From Streptomyces venezuelae (GTDB lineage Bacteria > Actinomycetota > Actinomycetes > Streptomycetales > Streptomycetaceae): a stretch of DNA of 64,000 nt. Location: assembly GCF_008642275.1 (NCBI RefSeq), contig NZ_CP029189.1, forward strand, positions 4,186,001 to 4,250,000, in the 5' to 3' direction. A model generated the notes under the pieces. That model was given only the letters and a program-made list of their open reading frames with translations, was not told the DNA's origin and ran no database searches. Shown here piece after piece: positions 63,538 to 64,000 of the stretch (its first letter is position 1; the number at the start of each line of letters is the position of its first letter). Both the position numbers and the translations under genes were made by a program.

Positions 63538-63573
63538 CCAGCGAAGGCTGGGCGTGAGCGCATGCGTAGTCAT
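63526..63573 (-). CDS. trpL: trpS leader peptide MTTHALTPSLRWWAA
   Basis: A 15-residue leader peptide with tandem Trp codons at positions 12 and 13 (63535-63540), ending TGA at 63526-63528. ATG 63573 follows TACGCT by 6 bases with no Shine-Dalgarno, so the transcript appears leaderless. Ribosome stalling at WW would favour antitermination and raise trpS. It is too short for normal gene calling. A 15-bp segment around its second to seventh codons is repeated about 65 bases downstream. Confidence 0.9.
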   Translation of the reverse strand: MTTHALTPSLRWWAA

Positions 63574-63646
63574 GGACCCAGCGTAGACCGGGGGAGCCGC
63601 GCCCGGCGGGAGTTTCGCGGATCCCGCGGGGCGGGTCGGCCAGGGG

Positions 63647-63675
63647 TTGACACAGGTGTGCCCGGTCCGTAAAGT
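63647..63675 (+). promoter_or_regulatory. Strong promoter TTGACA-N17-TAAAGT, putative rRNA operon
   Basis: A full-consensus -35 (63647-63652), 17-base spacer and TAAAGT (63670-63675), aimed out of the window. No coding frame follows to the edge, and downstream sequence resembles rrn leaders. Confidence 0.8.
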
Positions 63676-63825
63676 TCTTCGAGTTGTCCGAAGTGAGCGC
63701 CGACCCCGGTCGGTCCCCGGACGGCCATCCCGCACTACACATTCGAACGAACGGCGCATTCCGTCGTCTCGTTTTCATGCGTATTTGCGAATGAGGAATC
63801 CGCGTTCCAGGACGCAGCCGCCGAT

Positions 63826-63855
63826 TAGGTTCGGGGGCGAGGAATCCGCTACTGT
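63826..63855 (+). promoter_or_regulatory. Second candidate rRNA promoter TAGGTT-N18-TACTGT
   Basis: -35-like TAGGTT at 63826-63831 and -10 TACTGT at 63850-63855. Tandem promoters are typical of rrn operons in Streptomyces. A further extended -10 (TGATAGAGT) lies at 63928-63936. Confidence 0.5.
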
Positions 63856-64000
63856 CTCACTCGTCGAAAGGGCCCAACAGCCCGGAAGACAAACCCCGCT
63901 GACCGGGGGTCAGGCCCGAAAGGATCTGATAGAGTCGGAACCGCCGGAAAGGGAAACGCGAAAGCGAAAACCTGGAAAGCGCCGAGGAAGTCGGACACGA

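Larger units (their letters stand above)
63574..64000 (+). other. Divergent trpS/rRNA promoter region, no gene
   Basis: The minus strand near 63574-63590 holds the trpL promoter. The plus strand from 63640 to the edge looks like an rRNA operon leader: a strong promoter at 63647, further -10 elements near 63850 and 63930, and the AAAGGATCTGATAGAGTCGGAA block with AAAGGGAAACGCGAAAGCG, typical of Streptomyces rrn leaders. The 16S gene lies beyond the window. Confidence 0.75.

Overview
The window looks like a stretch of a Streptomyces chromosome. GC is very high with strong third-position bias, GTG starts are common, and many genes overlap as ATGA or GTGA. The gene content is typical of the genus: sigE-cseABC, DUF397/XRE/ATPase sets, Lsr2, clpC, disA, an NDUFAF7-like methyltransferase and an orphan nuoD. 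Gene order from folP to trpS follows, from memory, the core region of S. coelicolor around SCO3334-SCO3400. I see no transposase, phage gene, integrase, CRISPR array or tRNA.

Layout. 1-5.4 kb: end of an unknown gene, a small acidic protein, then a leftward folate group (folP, an NTF2-like gene, folB, folK, DUF3180) and an MprF-like membrane enzyme. 5.6-10.4 kb: an esterase-like membrane protein and an osmoprotectant ABC importer. 10.5-21 kb: a coiled-coil protein, arylamine N-acetyltransferase, an orphan NuoD, two bacterial PH-domain proteins (one with a long tandem-repeat N-terminus), a two-component pair, a MidA/NDUFAF7-like methyltransferase and a secreted M28 aminopeptidase. 21-24.4 kb: regulators, including a divergent XRE-DUF397/ATPase set. 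24.4-31.1 kb: a tightly overlapped leftward operon DUF2520-panC-nadB-nadC-coaX that makes pantothenate, NAD and CoA precursors, then a threonine aldolase-like gene. 31.4-37.6 kb: a DUF397 orphan, a 54-residue membrane protein, a BlaI-type repressor, argA, lsr2 and clpC with a ClgR-like box. 38.2-43.6 kb: an LytM peptidase, a LamG membrane protein and the complete cell-envelope stress operon sigE-cseA-cseB-cseC. 43.7-48.5 kb: DNA maintenance (mutY, disA, radA). 48.6-58.6 kb: an ECF-sigma-like/BACON membrane fusion, a Cys-rich unknown, Ppx/GppA, a TIM-barrel isomerase-like protein, a TetR regulator, ilvD and a Ser/Thr kinase with a PQQ propeller. 58.7-64 kb: a small SH3b protein, a drug-type ABC transporter under an operator-like palindrome, proC, trpS with its leader-peptide attenuator, and what looks like the promoter region of an rRNA operon reading out of the window.

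The best regulatory observations are: the trpS attenuator, with leader peptide MTTHALTPSLRWWAA, two Trp codons and three mutually exclusive hairpins; a perfect 10+10 bp palindrome over the -10 region and start codon of the ABC transporter; a 7+7 bp inverted repeat between the XRE regulator and its divergent ATPase; and a ClgR-type box ahead of clpC. The most unusual proteins are the sigma-like/zinc-finger-like/TM/BACON fusion, the PH protein with about 220 residues of repeats, and an orphan NuoD whose HRG motif resembles the mitochondrial subunit that an NDUFAF7-type enzyme (also encoded here) modifies.
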